The notes under the pieces were generated by a model, which saw nothing but the letters and a program-made list of their open reading frames with translations, made no database searches and was not told the origin of the DNA. DNA of 64,000 bases from Lachnospiraceae bacterium (lineage in GTDB: Bacteria > Bacillota > Clostridia > Lachnospirales > Lachnospiraceae), in assembly GCA_014804795.1 (NCBI GenBank), contig JAAUZC010000010.1:83755-147754 (forward strand), written 5' to 3'. The translations under genes were made by a program, and so were the position numbers. How positions within the stretch are numbered: the first letter of the stretch is position 1; each line of letters starts with the position of its first letter. Shown here piece by piece: positions 21,906 to 32,103 of this stretch.

Positions 21906-22091
21906 ATGAAAGAAAACAAGTGGTTATCAATGAAAGAGATCTGTGTTTATTTGGGAATAAGTAGAGACACTGTAATGAATTGGATGAAAAAAGAAGGTAT
22001 GCCAGCGCATCAAAAAGGGCGTTTGTGGCGTTTTGATATTAATGAGATAGATGAGTGGATGAAAAACAATGAATCACAGCATCAAGAGTAG
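21906..22091 (+). CDS. Small excisionase/MerR-type helix-turn-helix protein
   Basis: From the ATG at 21906 (GAGAGG upstream; the ORF-track start lacks a site) this is 61 residues. It is almost entirely a winged HTH of the excisionase/MerR 'helix_turn_helix_17' kind: WLSMKEICVYLGISRDTVMN, then WMKKEGMPAHQKGRLWRF. It lies 14 bp before brxP and reads in the same direction. It is most likely the operon's regulator, although excisionase-like proteins can also act in element excision. Too short for an enzymatic domain. Confidence 0.75.
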   Translation: MKENKWLSMKEICVYLGISRDTVMNWMKKEGMPAHQKGRLWRFDINEIDEWMKNNESQHQE

Positions 22092-22105
22092 GAGCTGGAA
22101 TAAAT

Positions 22106-24508
22106 ATGTTTAAAATCAAGTGGGACCCTGACAATAATGGAGTCATTTTGTCAGAGTATATAGAAGAGAATGAAGCATTGAATGCGCCGAGACCAGTGTA
22201 TGTTGAAGAATTGAAAATGCTGGAATTAGATAAGGTATTTGTTCTGCCGGATGAAAATGTAGCAGTGTGCTGGGAGATAGACAGAAAGTATTATTATTGC
22301 GGAGAAGTTATTGCAGAGACACGAAGAGGTAATATTTACGAAGAACCCACTGTAATTGTTTATGAGGAATATAGAGGGGCGTGTCTAAATGCAATTGATA
22401 TAGAAACGCTTGTTGAAGCGAATAAAAAGATGTTAGAAGTCGCTGAAAATGAAGCTATGGATTTCATAAAGGCAAGATATGAAGAGTATCAGAAAAAAGG
22501 GAAAGTCGCTGGTTTTGTAGTAGCTTTTAGTGGTGGTAAAGATTCACAGGTTATTTTGGATTTAGTTAGTAGGGTTATACCGCATGAAAAATTCACTCCT
22601 GTTTTTACAAATACAGGGATGGAGTTGCCGTGTACATTACAGCTAATGGAAATTGCAGAAGCACATTATCAAAAAAAATATCCAGGTTTTAAATTAGAGC
22701 AAGCTAAAAGTGATAAACCAGCATTAGATATGTGGAGGAACTATGGTCCGCCAAGTAGAATGAATCGCTGGTGTTGTTCTGTTTTAAAAACAGCTTTGTT
22801 TGGTAGAAAAATGAAAGAATTACTGAAAACTACGAAGCAACCAAAGCTTGTTGTTTTTGAAGGAGTTCGTAATGATGAAAGTGCAAAACGAAGTGCTTAT
22901 AATAGAGTTGGTGAGGGTGTTAAACATGTCAATTTAATTAATTGCAGACCAATTATTAAATGGAATGCAACAGAAACTTATCTCTATCTGTATAAAAGCG
23001 GAGTTGAAATTAATCCAGCATATACATTGGGATTAACAAGAGTTGGATGTGGAGTGTGTCCATTTGCATCGGATTGGTCAGAATATGTTATTCGTAAAAG
23101 GTACCCACAGATTGCAACGGATTATATCAGTGTTGTAGAAGACATGGCCCGAAATATTGGGATAACGTCTAAAAGTAAGATCAATGAATATGTTTCATCT
23201 GGAAATTGGAAAAAGAATGCAGGCGGAAAGGGACTTTTGCGAGATGCTTCTAGAATGGATATTATTTCGAAAGAACCCAATTTTGAATGTATAGTGCAGA
23301 GTCCAAAGGTGGATTGGGAAAAATGGTTTTCAATAATTGGGGAATATTTCTTAGAAAAAATTGACTCTGATTATTATCGTGGAGAGTTGAAATTTGAAGG
23401 AGATGTTGTCAAGTTTGAGGTGAGATACGGAGAAAATTCTGTGCGTTTTAAGGCAATAGGTACTACAAATCGTGTTATGCTGATTAGCTATTTGACAAGA
23501 GCATTTACTAAAACCGCGTATTGTGAGTTGTGTGGAGTTTGTGAGATAGAGTGTCCAACAGGAGCGTTAACAGTTCGTGATTCAGTAGAAATAGATAAAG
23601 CGAAATGTATACATTGTCATAATTGTTTTGAAATCAATACTAAAGGTTGCATAATAGCAACTAGAAAAATGGTTTATGAAGGAGGAAAAGCAGTGGGAGG
23701 AACAGCAACAAAAACGTCAGGAATAGATAAATATTCTACATTTGGTATGAGAGATGAATGGGTGGCAGCATTTTTTGAACAGATGGATGAGTGGTTTGAT
23801 GGTTATGCAAATCTTGGCCCAAAACAAATTCCAGCAATGTTGAATTGGCTTAGAGAAGCTGAGTTGGTAGATGCTAAGGAAAAGAAAGTCACAGAACTGG
23901 CTAAAATGTTGAAACCGTTATATGAATCTAATCCTCTGGTGGTTTGGCAGATTATTTGGATAAATTTAGCATTCAATTCAGCTATTGTTAATTGGTATGT
24001 AAATAGAGTAAATAGTAAAGGGACGTTCACCAAGCAAGAATTGTTGGAATTGTTAAAGGAAGAATATCCAACTTTGAAAGGAGCTACTTTGAAAAACCCA
24101 ATTGATGCACTTGTCAATATGTTTTGTAATTCGCCTTTAGGCGCAGAAGAGGTATATGATGACAATAGTTTATGCGTTGGATTGCTTGAAAAGAAAGGTG
24201 TACAAGTGAAAAATGTGCGCAAATATGGAACTTCAAAAGTGTCATCTGTTGCAGTTGCATATCTTTTATACAAGAATGCGGAAGTAAATGATATGCATGA
24301 AATGACAGTGTCAGATATTTACGAGAGAGAGTGCATGGGTGTTAAAACGATTTTTAATATGAGTAGTGAAACATTTCTTAATGCATTGAGAGGTCTAACA
24401 AATAGTGAAATATTGTCAGCAGATTTACTTGGTGGCTTAGAAAATATTCATCTTGCAAGTGAATTTACGTCACATGAAGTTTTGAAAAAAATGCTTAAGA
24501 GGATTTAA
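22106..24508 (+). CDS. brxP: BREX type 4 PAPS-reductase-like protein BrxP (PP-loop, ferredoxin, DUF4007)
   Basis: This 800-residue multidomain protein starts after TAGGAGCTGG. Residues about 130-400 are a PAPS reductase/ATP-pyrophosphatase domain. It has the PP-loop FSGGKDS (141-147), WCCSVLK, the DndC-like GVRNDESAKRS and the cysteine pair CGVCPF. Residues about 470-520 hold two ferredoxin-like clusters (CELCGVCEIECP and CIHCHNCFEINTKGC). The remainder resembles DUF4007. DndC-type PP-loop enzymes with Fe-S clusters take part in DNA phosphorothioation, and BrxP is the type 4 BREX marker. A sulfur-transfer role to DNA is inferred; the cysteine desulfurase downstream supports it. Confidence 0.9.
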   Translation: MFKIKWDPDNNGVILSEYIEENEALNAPRPVYVEELKMLELDKVFVLPDENVAVCWEIDRKYYYCGEVIAETRRGNIYEEPTVIVYEEYRGACLNAIDIETLVEANKKMLEVAENEAMDFIKARYEEYQKKGKVAGFVVAFSGGKDSQVILDLVSRVIPHEKFTPVFTNTGMELPCTLQLMEIAEAHYQKKYPGFKLEQAKSDKPALDMWRNYGPPSRMNRWCCSVLKTALFGRKMKELLKTTKQPKLVVFEGVRNDESAKRSAYNRVGEGVKHVNLINCRPIIKWNATETYLYLYKSGVEINPAYTLGLTRVGCGVCPFASDWSEYVIRKRYPQIATDYISVVEDMARNIGITSKSKINEYVSSGNWKKNAGGKGLLRDASRMDIISKEPNFECIVQSPKVDWEKWFSIIGEYFLEKIDSDYYRGELKFEGDVVKFEVRYGENSVRFKAIGTTNRVMLISYLTRAFTKTAYCELCGVCEIECPTGALTVRDSVEIDKAKCIHCHNCFEINTKGCIIATRKMVYEGGKAVGGTATKTSGIDKYSTFGMRDEWVAAFFEQMDEWFDGYANLGPKQIPAMLNWLREAELVDAKEKKVTELAKMLKPLYESNPLVVWQIIWINLAFNSAIVNWYVNRVNSKGTFTKQELLELLKEEYPTLKGATLKNPIDALVNMFCNSPLGAEEVYDDNSLCVGLLEKKGVQVKNVRKYGTSKVSSVAVAYLLYKNAEVNDMHEMTVSDIYERECMGVKTIFNMSSETFLNALRGLTNSEILSADLLGGLENIHLASEFTSHEVLKKMLKRI

Positions 24509-24514
24509 AGAATT

Positions 24515-24706
24515 ATGAAGATATGTACTAATTGTAACAAGAATTTGGCGAAAGATGAAATTGCGTTGAGTAAAAAAATGTTGGGAAAAAATACGAAACA
24601 ATATCTTTGTTTGGACTGTTTAAGCGATTATTTGAATGCAGATAAAGATATTCTTATAGAAAAGATAGAACAGTTTAAAGAAGAAGGATGTACATTGTTT
24701 GTTTAG
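24515..24706 (+). CDS. Small zinc-ribbon-like protein inside the BREX operon
   Basis: This 63-residue protein lies 6 bp after brxP and 9 bp before brxC. It has two CxxC pairs (ICTNCNKNLAKDE and YLCLDCLSDYL), spaced as in a zinc ribbon or knuckle, then an acidic helical tail. I do not recognise a named family. The close packing argues that it is a real member of the operon, perhaps a structural partner or a Zn/Fe-S chaperone of BrxP. That role is a guess. Confidence 0.7.
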   Translation: MKICTNCNKNLAKDEIALSKKMLGKNTKQYLCLDCLSDYLNADKDILIEKIEQFKEEGCTLFV

Positions 24707-24715
24707 GAGGCCGAA

Positions 24716-27700
24716 ATGAAATATTCAGAGATTATTGGTGTTGAGAGACATTTTAAATCAGCCTTTGATATTACATCGGATAAAGGCGAGGCATGGAAAA
24801 CGTTTATATCAAATGAGAAGTTTGAGGGGAATTTGTCTCAGATAATTAATTGTTTTACATCTCCAGTGTATAACAATAGAAAATCAATATGGATTCAGGG
24901 AACTTATGGTACAGGTAAGAGTCATTCACTATCTGTTATTAAGCATTTGTTATGTGATGATTATTCAGAAATAGAGGATTATTTACCCCGTATTAATAGG
25001 AGCCAACTTAGAAATAGTATATCGACATTTAGAAAGGAAAAGAAAGCTTTTCCAGTTGTTATGAAAGGAATATATGCAATTACTGATGTTGCCGATTTAA
25101 CTTATACAATTCAGCAACAGGTTGCTGCGGCTCTTGGAGATATTGAAATATCTACGAAAACGGATTTTCAATCAGTACTTCAAATATTAGAGAATGGATC
25201 ATTAGATTCATTTTTTGAAAACTTGTTAGAGAATAATATAGAATTGCACAGTTATGCTGCGAATAAAAAACAGCTTATAAATGTATTGGAAAATAATGAA
25301 ACGAAAGTTATTAGAATTATTGCAGATGAGTTAAAAAAAGCGGGATTGGGCGGTTTTAGAACTCATAATATAATAGAGTGGTTGGAAGAAATAAAAAAAG
25401 AATTAAAGCAAAGAGGTATAGCTGATTATTTGTTGCTAATTTGGGATGAATTTACCTCTTTGTTGGATATTCCTGCCCGTAGAAGTATATTAAATGTTAT
25501 GCAGGATATTGCAGAAATGAGCGCATCTGAAGTAGAAAATGGTACCGATATGCTGGGTGTGTATTTGTTGTTGGTTACGCATAAAAAACTCGAAGCAACT
25601 CGGACATATAAGGATTTAAAAGATGATGAACGTAATATGGCAAAAGCTAGATTTGTTGAGCTGGATTACGGAATGCAGCCAACGACTACATTTCATATTT
25701 TATCAGGGGCATTGGAAAGAAAACAACCAGATGTTTTAAATGAGCTGGTTCAAAAGAATTTTCTTGAAGTTCCAAGCGTGAAAACACTTGTAGATAGAGT
25801 TGTAGATAATGAGGCGCCTAATGCTTCTGAAATTAAAGATAAAATTATAAGTTTGTATCCGTTTCATCCATATACATCATATTTGGCTACATTTGTTTCA
25901 AGAGTTGTGGGTGAAGCAGAGCGAAGCATATTTGGATTCTTGAATGATGAGGAGAATGGATTTAAAAAGTTTATCATAAATGAAATTGAGGATGAAAAGT
26001 TTTTAACCGCAGATTATGTGTGGGATTTTTTTTATAATACTTTTGAGCAAAATGCAATAGGGCATTTTGATGTTATTACAAATAAATACAAACTTGCAGG
26101 TGAGACTGTACGTGAAAAAGGTAAGGATTATTATGCAATATTTAAGACCATTTTGTTGCTGAATATCTTATATCGTGTTACAACAACTGATGCCGATACA
26201 TCTGAAAAGAGTATGGTTAATCCTAGTACGAGTAACATATTGGCTGCATTTAGTGGTGTGCTAGAAGAAAGTGAAGTATTGGCTATCTTAGATTATATTG
26301 ATGAGAAACAGATTTTGCATCGAAATCCAGATGGTGTTTTTGAAGTGGCATCGTCAGCACTACCACAGAAAAAGATTTTGGAAGAAAAGAAAAAATTGTA
26401 TTCCAGCAGAGAAGATGTAAGTAAGATAGTGGAGGAATATTCCATAAAATGTCTTGGGAAACTTCGTACGAATGTTTCTAGAGATGTCTTACGTGAATTG
26501 GATGCACAAGTATTCTGGGGAGGTGAGAAGGAATATCTTCTTAGAGGAAAAATATCTGCGAAATTTAAAAATGAATACTCCCTAAAAGTTGCATTAGTTT
26601 TATATCGTGGGGAAACCAAAGAGTTGGATGATGTTCTGAATAGAACAGAAGTTGATCAAACGATTTCAAGAGATATAATGATAAAAATATCAAAAGAAGA
26701 CGAGTATAAGAATATAGTGTTCGTATTAGCTAATACAGAATTGGGAAATAGAAGGTTTGAGGCATATTTAGATAGCTTGGCCCAAGAGGCAGTAGCTCGA
26801 TCTCTTCAAATGGATGAAGAGAGAATTGAAGGTCAAAAGAATGCTGAAAAATGGATTTCCCAGTGGATAGATGAAATTATCGCATCAGGTATGGCAGATA
26901 TTGTTTTCCGTGGAGATGTCATACACGTGCCATTTAATCAGTGCAGTAAATATCTGAAGAATAACTATATAGGCACCATTTTTGAATATGGATTAGATAC
27001 ATTGCCTGCACCAAATACAGCATGGAAGCATCAGACAAGTAAAAGCGCTGTTGAACTTGTTTTATATACTCCAACAAAAAGTGAATTGGAGACAAAATCA
27101 GGTTCAGATAGTGTTGTACGCTATTTACTTGCAAGTGGGAATACTATGTTATTTGATGAAAAATTACAATTGGTTTCAGATGATTGCAGCATTCCAGTGG
27201 TTAAAGTATGTAAAGAGGTTGAAGCCGTATTTGAAAAGAATAAGAATGAACCATCAATTAACCTAGCGGATGAATTAAAGTTTTTGGTAAAGCCGGAATA
27301 TGGATATTACCAAAATAGATTGTTTATGGGAGCATTAGCACTTGCTTTACGTCCATATATAGATAGACTGTATACATCTGGAAATGGACAGCGAATTGAC
27401 AAAACCGTGATGAAGGATATTGTTGTTGCTATCTTTAATTATTGGGAAAATGATAAGTATAGCGACAAGTTTGTTGTTCGTATGAGTACAGAGGAAGAAA
27501 GAGCTCTTACAGATAAATTAAATATAATTTTTGGCATTACAGATCAGGATGGTCTTTTGGGTACGAAATGGGCGATTAGAACAAAATTCCGCAATCAAAG
27601 TAAGGCACCTTTGTGGGCATTGAAATATGTTGGTAATTGTACTCACAAATATAAAGAGTTTATCGATAAGATGTTTAGATTTTCAAAGAGTACAGATGAT

Positions 27701-28216
27701 AGTATTCAACAAAAATTTATTATTGAACTCTTAGAAGGAATTAAAACATTTGATTTAGAATTGTCTACAGCGATTGCTAGTGTTGATAATGCACAATGTC
27801 TTGATAACTATTTATTGAAAGAACTTTCTAATATTGGTGAAAGTGAAGAATCGCTACAAAGTGCCAAGAAATACTTAGCTGACAAAATGCCGGGAGAGAT
27901 TGTTTTCTGGGAAGAACAGGATGTTCGTGAGCAGATTCTATTATGGAAGATAAATGCCAATGTTCCAGCAGAAAATGTATCATCAGCAAATCCGGGCACT
28001 AATGTGAACAATGATTTGAGCGCAGGTAATAAACAAAGTAGTGGACAAGATAGCTCAAATAATGCTGTTTTAGCGGATAAAGTAGATGAATTGAAGGTAA
28101 GTGTAAAGTTAAAGGTTGAAAATAACAAAACGAATAGCGAAAAATTATATAAAGTTCTTGTTACACTTATTGAGAAGTATCCTAGTATTTTGAAAGATAT
28201 AGATGAACTTTTGTAA
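24716..28216 (+). CDS. brxC: BREX P-loop ATPase BrxC
   Basis: The 1166-residue protein has Walker A GTYGTGKSH at residues 62-70 and Walker B-like LLLIWDEFTSLL at about 235-250. A long helical and regulatory body follows, with an SNIL-type sensor region and a low-complexity linker near residues 1080-1110 (NVSSANPGTNVNND). BrxC is the large ATPase shared by all BREX types and is needed for both modification and defence. It starts after AGGAGGCCGAA and overlaps the ORF-track start of pglZ, although the real pglZ start lies 16 bp after its stop. It is AT-rich compared with the upstream core genes. Confidence 0.92.
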   Translation: MKYSEIIGVERHFKSAFDITSDKGEAWKTFISNEKFEGNLSQIINCFTSPVYNNRKSIWIQGTYGTGKSHSLSVIKHLLCDDYSEIEDYLPRINRSQLRNSISTFRKEKKAFPVVMKGIYAITDVADLTYTIQQQVAAALGDIEISTKTDFQSVLQILENGSLDSFFENLLENNIELHSYAANKKQLINVLENNETKVIRIIADELKKAGLGGFRTHNIIEWLEEIKKELKQRGIADYLLLIWDEFTSLLDIPARRSILNVMQDIAEMSASEVENGTDMLGVYLLLVTHKKLEATRTYKDLKDDERNMAKARFVELDYGMQPTTTFHILSGALERKQPDVLNELVQKNFLEVPSVKTLVDRVVDNEAPNASEIKDKIISLYPFHPYTSYLATFVSRVVGEAERSIFGFLNDEENGFKKFIINEIEDEKFLTADYVWDFFYNTFEQNAIGHFDVITNKYKLAGETVREKGKDYYAIFKTILLLNILYRVTTTDADTSEKSMVNPSTSNILAAFSGVLEESEVLAILDYIDEKQILHRNPDGVFEVASSALPQKKILEEKKKLYSSREDVSKIVEEYSIKCLGKLRTNVSRDVLRELDAQVFWGGEKEYLLRGKISAKFKNEYSLKVALVLYRGETKELDDVLNRTEVDQTISRDIMIKISKEDEYKNIVFVLANTELGNRRFEAYLDSLAQEAVARSLQMDEERIEGQKNAEKWISQWIDEIIASGMADIVFRGDVIHVPFNQCSKYLKNNYIGTIFEYGLDTLPAPNTAWKHQTSKSAVELVLYTPTKSELETKSGSDSVVRYLLASGNTMLFDEKLQLVSDDCSIPVVKVCKEVEAVFEKNKNEPSINLADELKFLVKPEYGYYQNRLFMGALALALRPYIDRLYTSGNGQRIDKTVMKDIVVAIFNYWENDKYSDKFVVRMSTEEERALTDKLNIIFGITDQDGLLGTKWAIRTKFRNQSKAPLWALKYVGNCTHKYKEFIDKMFRFSKSTDDSIQQKFIIELLEGIKTFDLELSTAIASVDNAQCLDNYLLKELSNIGESEESLQSAKKYLADKMPGEIVFWEEQDVREQILLWKINANVPAENVSSANPGTNVNNDLSAGNKQSSGQDSSNNAVLADKVDELKVSVKLKVENNKTNSEKLYKVLVTLIEKYPSILKDIDELL

Positions 28217-28232
28217 GATAGGAGGCTGTCTT

Positions 28233-30677
28233 ATGGATATCAGTAGCTTAGTTGAATTGTTAAAAAATGATAGTATACGGGATGGAGCATATGGCAGATA
28301 TCCGGTACGTTTTCTCAGTATGAAATATGAAGAAGGAGCATCGGATGATATTATTCAGTTGCAAATTCAAATGGGGGGACTGGAGGTTTTTGATGTTAAA
28401 GACATTCTAGTTCACGATGATGCATGGGTTACAGTAGAAAATTTTATTAATTCTATAAAGCAATTGAATCAATACAAGAACTATATTGTTATAGGTTTTT
28501 CTGAGTATGCACGATTTTTGGGACAAGAAGAGTTTGTATCATTATTGATTAGTTTACTAGAAGTTGAGAATGCTGCTGATAATCCAAAACGTAGAATATA
28601 TATACCTTGTTTTGCGCTTTATAGCCAGATTAAGAAAATTATCAGACAATACCATCGTAGAATGGATGCATATAATCCCTTGCTAAATGAGACGGATGTT
28701 GAAGATTTGCCACGTATTTTTTTCATGGAAGATAGTTTGAGTTTAGAAGAACAGAAAAATGAAATTGCAAATTCTTCGGAATGGTTTGGTATGTGGAGAA
28801 ATCAGAATATTGATACTAAGCAACCAATTATTTGTTCTTCAAAAACATTGGCTCACTTCTATGATAAGGCGAGTCCTGATAATGTTTATAACATTCAGAG
28901 AATAAAGTCTTATCAAGATGTACTTAGATATATGTATTCTGTAAATGACCTTCGAGAATATAAAAAAGAACCTGAAGAATTTTATAGAAAGCTAGTATTA
29001 TTAATCAAAAAAACGCCTGGAAAGGATATCGAAGATATTATTTTGGCAGAGATAAATGCACAAAATATAGATGCAAATAACATATATTCTTTATGGAAGT
29101 CATGTGATATATTTAAGCGTTGGTTAATGCAAGTGTATATTCTTCATCAATCCAATGAGGAAGCATACTTATATAAAGTTATGGATGCGTTAGATGAGCT
29201 GACTGATAGGGAGTTTTTAGAGAAAATTTATAAATGCATTTTTAAATATCAGGACACGTTGCTGTGTAAGGAAAGAAAACTTGTTTTACAAAGCATATGT
29301 AGAATTGATAAAGATATTATATTTACGAATGCAATGATAATATTTTACAAGAAAATGTTATCAGATATTATTCGGAGAAAAACAACGATTGTGTTAAATG
29401 AAATTGACTTGACGGAAGACAATGAATTTCTGATAGAAAAAAGAGATGTATTAGTTGAAGCAATTAATGAGGAATTTATGCCATATTTGACTTGCTTTAG
29501 CGCATTTGAGAGACAAATAATAATTTGGTTATATAGAATGAAGTTCATTGATGAAAAATGCATTGAGAAGGTTTATACAAATCTGTGGAATTACATTAAG
29601 TGCTCGGAAAATAATTTATATCCAGTTAGCTATGTAGAGCGATTTGAAGCATATTTTGATAAGTATAGAAAAAATAGGCTTGCACAAGTTGATGCAGATA
29701 CATACGATGCTTCTATTAGTGAATGGAATAAAGATGAAAATAGTTTCTTTGCATGGTATTTAGATGGAGAAATAGAGTATCCTGAGACTTATTTGAAAAA
29801 AAGTGGATTTAAAGGAAATGTTTATGTTATTGATGCTATGGGAGCAGAATATATGGGGTATATACAAGCATTATTAAGCAGAAACGGATATTCTGTAAAA
29901 GATGCACGCTATGCAAAATGCCATATTCCGTCTATTACATCAATGGCGAAAGCCTTTTATCCTGAGGACTATAAATGGATACTAGACTATGATAAGAAAG
30001 TTGTTCACGGTGATACATATTATCATGTTGACAATATGGAAAAAGCGCTTTCTACGATAGAAAGTATAATTAATAATATTATTTTTGATGAGAGTGGAAA
30101 CTCATTCGCAATAATAGCGGATCATGGTGCAACAGTTGGTCATAAAATAAAAAAGAAAGATAAAAAGTATAGTTTTGAGAAGGCGGAACATGGTGGAAGG
30201 TGCTATAAAAATAAAGAACGAGCTTATGTTACGCCGACATTGGATTATGTTGTGTATGATGACGAAAGTGGATGTCAATGGGTTATAGCATTAAATCAGC
30301 AGTCGTTATGGGATAATTCAAAGTATGCTGCTCATGGAGGCGCTACTTTGGAAGAGGTTTTAGTTCCTGTAATTATTGCCGAAAAAGGAACGCATACAAC
30401 AGTCTCATATAGAGTTAAAGCTGAAAATCTTAATGTGTCAGGTATGCAAAAAACAATAGAAGTAAAAATTACTCCTATGCCAAAAGATATAAGCGTTAAG
30501 CTCAAAGCAAAGGATGGTACAGATGTTGTGATGTTTTATAACGATCAGAAAAAAACGTGGATAGGTGAATTAAAACGTGGTATGGAGCAGGATATACAGA
30601 TTATCATAGCCCAGCAGACGTTTGGATTTAGAACTATTCCGCTAACAAAGATGGGAGATGATTTATTCGATGAATAA
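28233..30677 (+). CDS. pglZ: BREX alkaline-phosphatase-superfamily protein PglZ
   Basis: The start is moved to ATG 28233 (MDISSLVELLKNDSIRDG) because TAGGAGGCTG lies just ahead; this gives 814 residues. The C-terminal third has the PglZ fold, with VYVIDAMGAEYMGYIQ (metal-site Asp), the SITSMAKAFYP motif and FAIIADHGATVGHK. A beta-rich tail completes it. PglZ is the defining protein of all BREX systems and has nuclease/phosphodiesterase-type metal sites. It overlaps brxL by 8 nt (translational coupling). Overall length agrees with type 4 PglZ as far as I recall. Confidence 0.92.
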   Translation: MDISSLVELLKNDSIRDGAYGRYPVRFLSMKYEEGASDDIIQLQIQMGGLEVFDVKDILVHDDAWVTVENFINSIKQLNQYKNYIVIGFSEYARFLGQEEFVSLLISLLEVENAADNPKRRIYIPCFALYSQIKKIIRQYHRRMDAYNPLLNETDVEDLPRIFFMEDSLSLEEQKNEIANSSEWFGMWRNQNIDTKQPIICSSKTLAHFYDKASPDNVYNIQRIKSYQDVLRYMYSVNDLREYKKEPEEFYRKLVLLIKKTPGKDIEDIILAEINAQNIDANNIYSLWKSCDIFKRWLMQVYILHQSNEEAYLYKVMDALDELTDREFLEKIYKCIFKYQDTLLCKERKLVLQSICRIDKDIIFTNAMIIFYKKMLSDIIRRKTTIVLNEIDLTEDNEFLIEKRDVLVEAINEEFMPYLTCFSAFERQIIIWLYRMKFIDEKCIEKVYTNLWNYIKCSENNLYPVSYVERFEAYFDKYRKNRLAQVDADTYDASISEWNKDENSFFAWYLDGEIEYPETYLKKSGFKGNVYVIDAMGAEYMGYIQALLSRNGYSVKDARYAKCHIPSITSMAKAFYPEDYKWILDYDKKVVHGDTYYHVDNMEKALSTIESIINNIIFDESGNSFAIIADHGATVGHKIKKKDKKYSFEKAEHGGRCYKNKERAYVTPTLDYVVYDDESGCQWVIALNQQSLWDNSKYAAHGGATLEEVLVPVIIAEKGTHTTVSYRVKAENLNVSGMQKTIEVKITPMPKDISVKLKAKDGTDVVMFYNDQKKTWIGELKRGMEQDIQIIIAQQTFGFRTIPLTKMGDDLFDE

Positions 30678-32103
30678 TTTAGATCAAAAAATTAGTGATA
30701 TATTTCCCGAAGAATCTATTTATAAGACACCTACTAGATATAATATGTTCGCAGGCGTTAATATACCTTCGTTTATAAAAGATTGGCTTATCAAAAGATA
30801 TTCGGATGAACAGGATAATGTAGATAAAGAGGCTCTGTTTGCCTTTTTGGAAAAACATATTCCGGGGAAAGATAGCGATATAAAGAGTAGGCTTATTAAA
30901 GGGGAGACAATTCAAATACTTGTGCGTGTAATTGTCGAATCTGATTTAAAGACCGGAATTTTTAAATTCTCGATTCCGGATATTGGAATAAAAAGCAATG
31001 AAGGGCGCGTGAGCGAATATGTTATGCGTTCTCAGAAAGAGGGGATGAAAGAAGGAGAAAACTGGGGAATTGTAACATTGGATTATGTTCACCCAGAAGA
31101 TGGAGATAAAGGATATGCTGAGTTAGTTAAATTTAAGCCTTTTAAGCCATATACTCCGGATTTCGATTATTATTGTGAAGCTAGGAAACAGTTTTCAACA
31201 ACGGAATGGATTGACTTCATCATTAGATGTATGGAGTATAATCCAGAATCTACGCAGTTTGATTCATATACGCAGAAACTATTGTTCCTTTCCCGTTTGT
31301 TGATTTTCTGTGAACCAAATTTAAATATAATTGAGCTCGCACCTAAGGGAACTGGAAAGTCGTATATTTTTAATAATCTTTCAAAGTATGGTTGGATGAT
31401 TAGCGGCGGAAAGGTGACAAGGGCTAAATTGTTTTATGATATGGCATCAAATAAGTCAGGTATAATTCCAAACTATGAATTTGTTTCGATGGACGAGATA
31501 AAAACGATAGTATTTGGTAATCAAGAGGAATTGCAAGGAGCACTTAAAGGTTATTTAGAGAATGGTTCATTTACAATGGGACAAGCGAAACAAACATCAA
31601 CAGCAGGATTAATTCTGCTTGGAAATATTGATTTAGATAATAATAGGATGCCAATTAATAAGAAATATTTCCAAGAGCTTCCGGATGTGTTTCATGATAC
31701 AGCGTTACTGGATCGATTCCATGGAATGATTGAGGGATGGTATTTGCCAAGAATAACAGAGGATCTGAAATTAGAGGGTTATTCTTTGAATGTGGAATAT
31801 TTTTCTGAAATTCTGTCTATGCAGAGAAAAATGTCTAAGTATGCGGCAGTAGTTACAGAAATGCTTGAGATTCCAAAGAATGCAGATACGCGAGATACAA
31901 CAGCGATAATTCGATTGGCGACAGCATATATGAAAATACTGTTTCCGCATGTAAGAACGATTAATGATATTACGCGAGAAGAGTTTGAGACATTCTGTTT
32001 TAAGCCGGCTTATGAGAAACGAAAAATTGTTCGTACACAGTTATCTATTGCAGATATGGAGTATAGTCCTAAAATGCCAGATATAAGGGTGAGGGAATTC
32101 TAA
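30670..32103 (+). CDS. brxL: BrxL, AAA+ Lon-like protein lacking a visible protease domain
   Basis: From ATG 30670 (MNNLDQKISDIFPEESIYK) the product is 477 residues. An N-terminal BrxL domain precedes an AAA+ ATPase with ELAPKGTGKSYIFNNL (Walker A), FVSMDEIKTI (Walker B), LLGNIDLDN (sensor 1) and an arginine-rich ALLDRFHGMIEGW segment. BrxL proteins of type 1 systems are longer, with a C-terminal Lon-protease-like domain; here the chain ends soon after the AAA+ module with no Ser-Lys protease motif. BrxL acts as a DNA-binding ring in phage defence. It ends in TAATG overlap with the next gene. Confidence 0.9.
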   Translation: MNNLDQKISDIFPEESIYKTPTRYNMFAGVNIPSFIKDWLIKRYSDEQDNVDKEALFAFLEKHIPGKDSDIKSRLIKGETIQILVRVIVESDLKTGIFKFSIPDIGIKSNEGRVSEYVMRSQKEGMKEGENWGIVTLDYVHPEDGDKGYAELVKFKPFKPYTPDFDYYCEARKQFSTTEWIDFIIRCMEYNPESTQFDSYTQKLLFLSRLLIFCEPNLNIIELAPKGTGKSYIFNNLSKYGWMISGGKVTRAKLFYDMASNKSGIIPNYEFVSMDEIKTIVFGNQEELQGALKGYLENGSFTMGQAKQTSTAGLILLGNIDLDNNRMPINKKYFQELPDVFHDTALLDRFHGMIEGWYLPRITEDLKLEGYSLNVEYFSEILSMQRKMSKYAAVVTEMLEIPKNADTRDTTAIIRLATAYMKILFPHVRTINDITREEFETFCFKPAYEKRKIVRTQLSIADMEYSPKMPDIRVREF

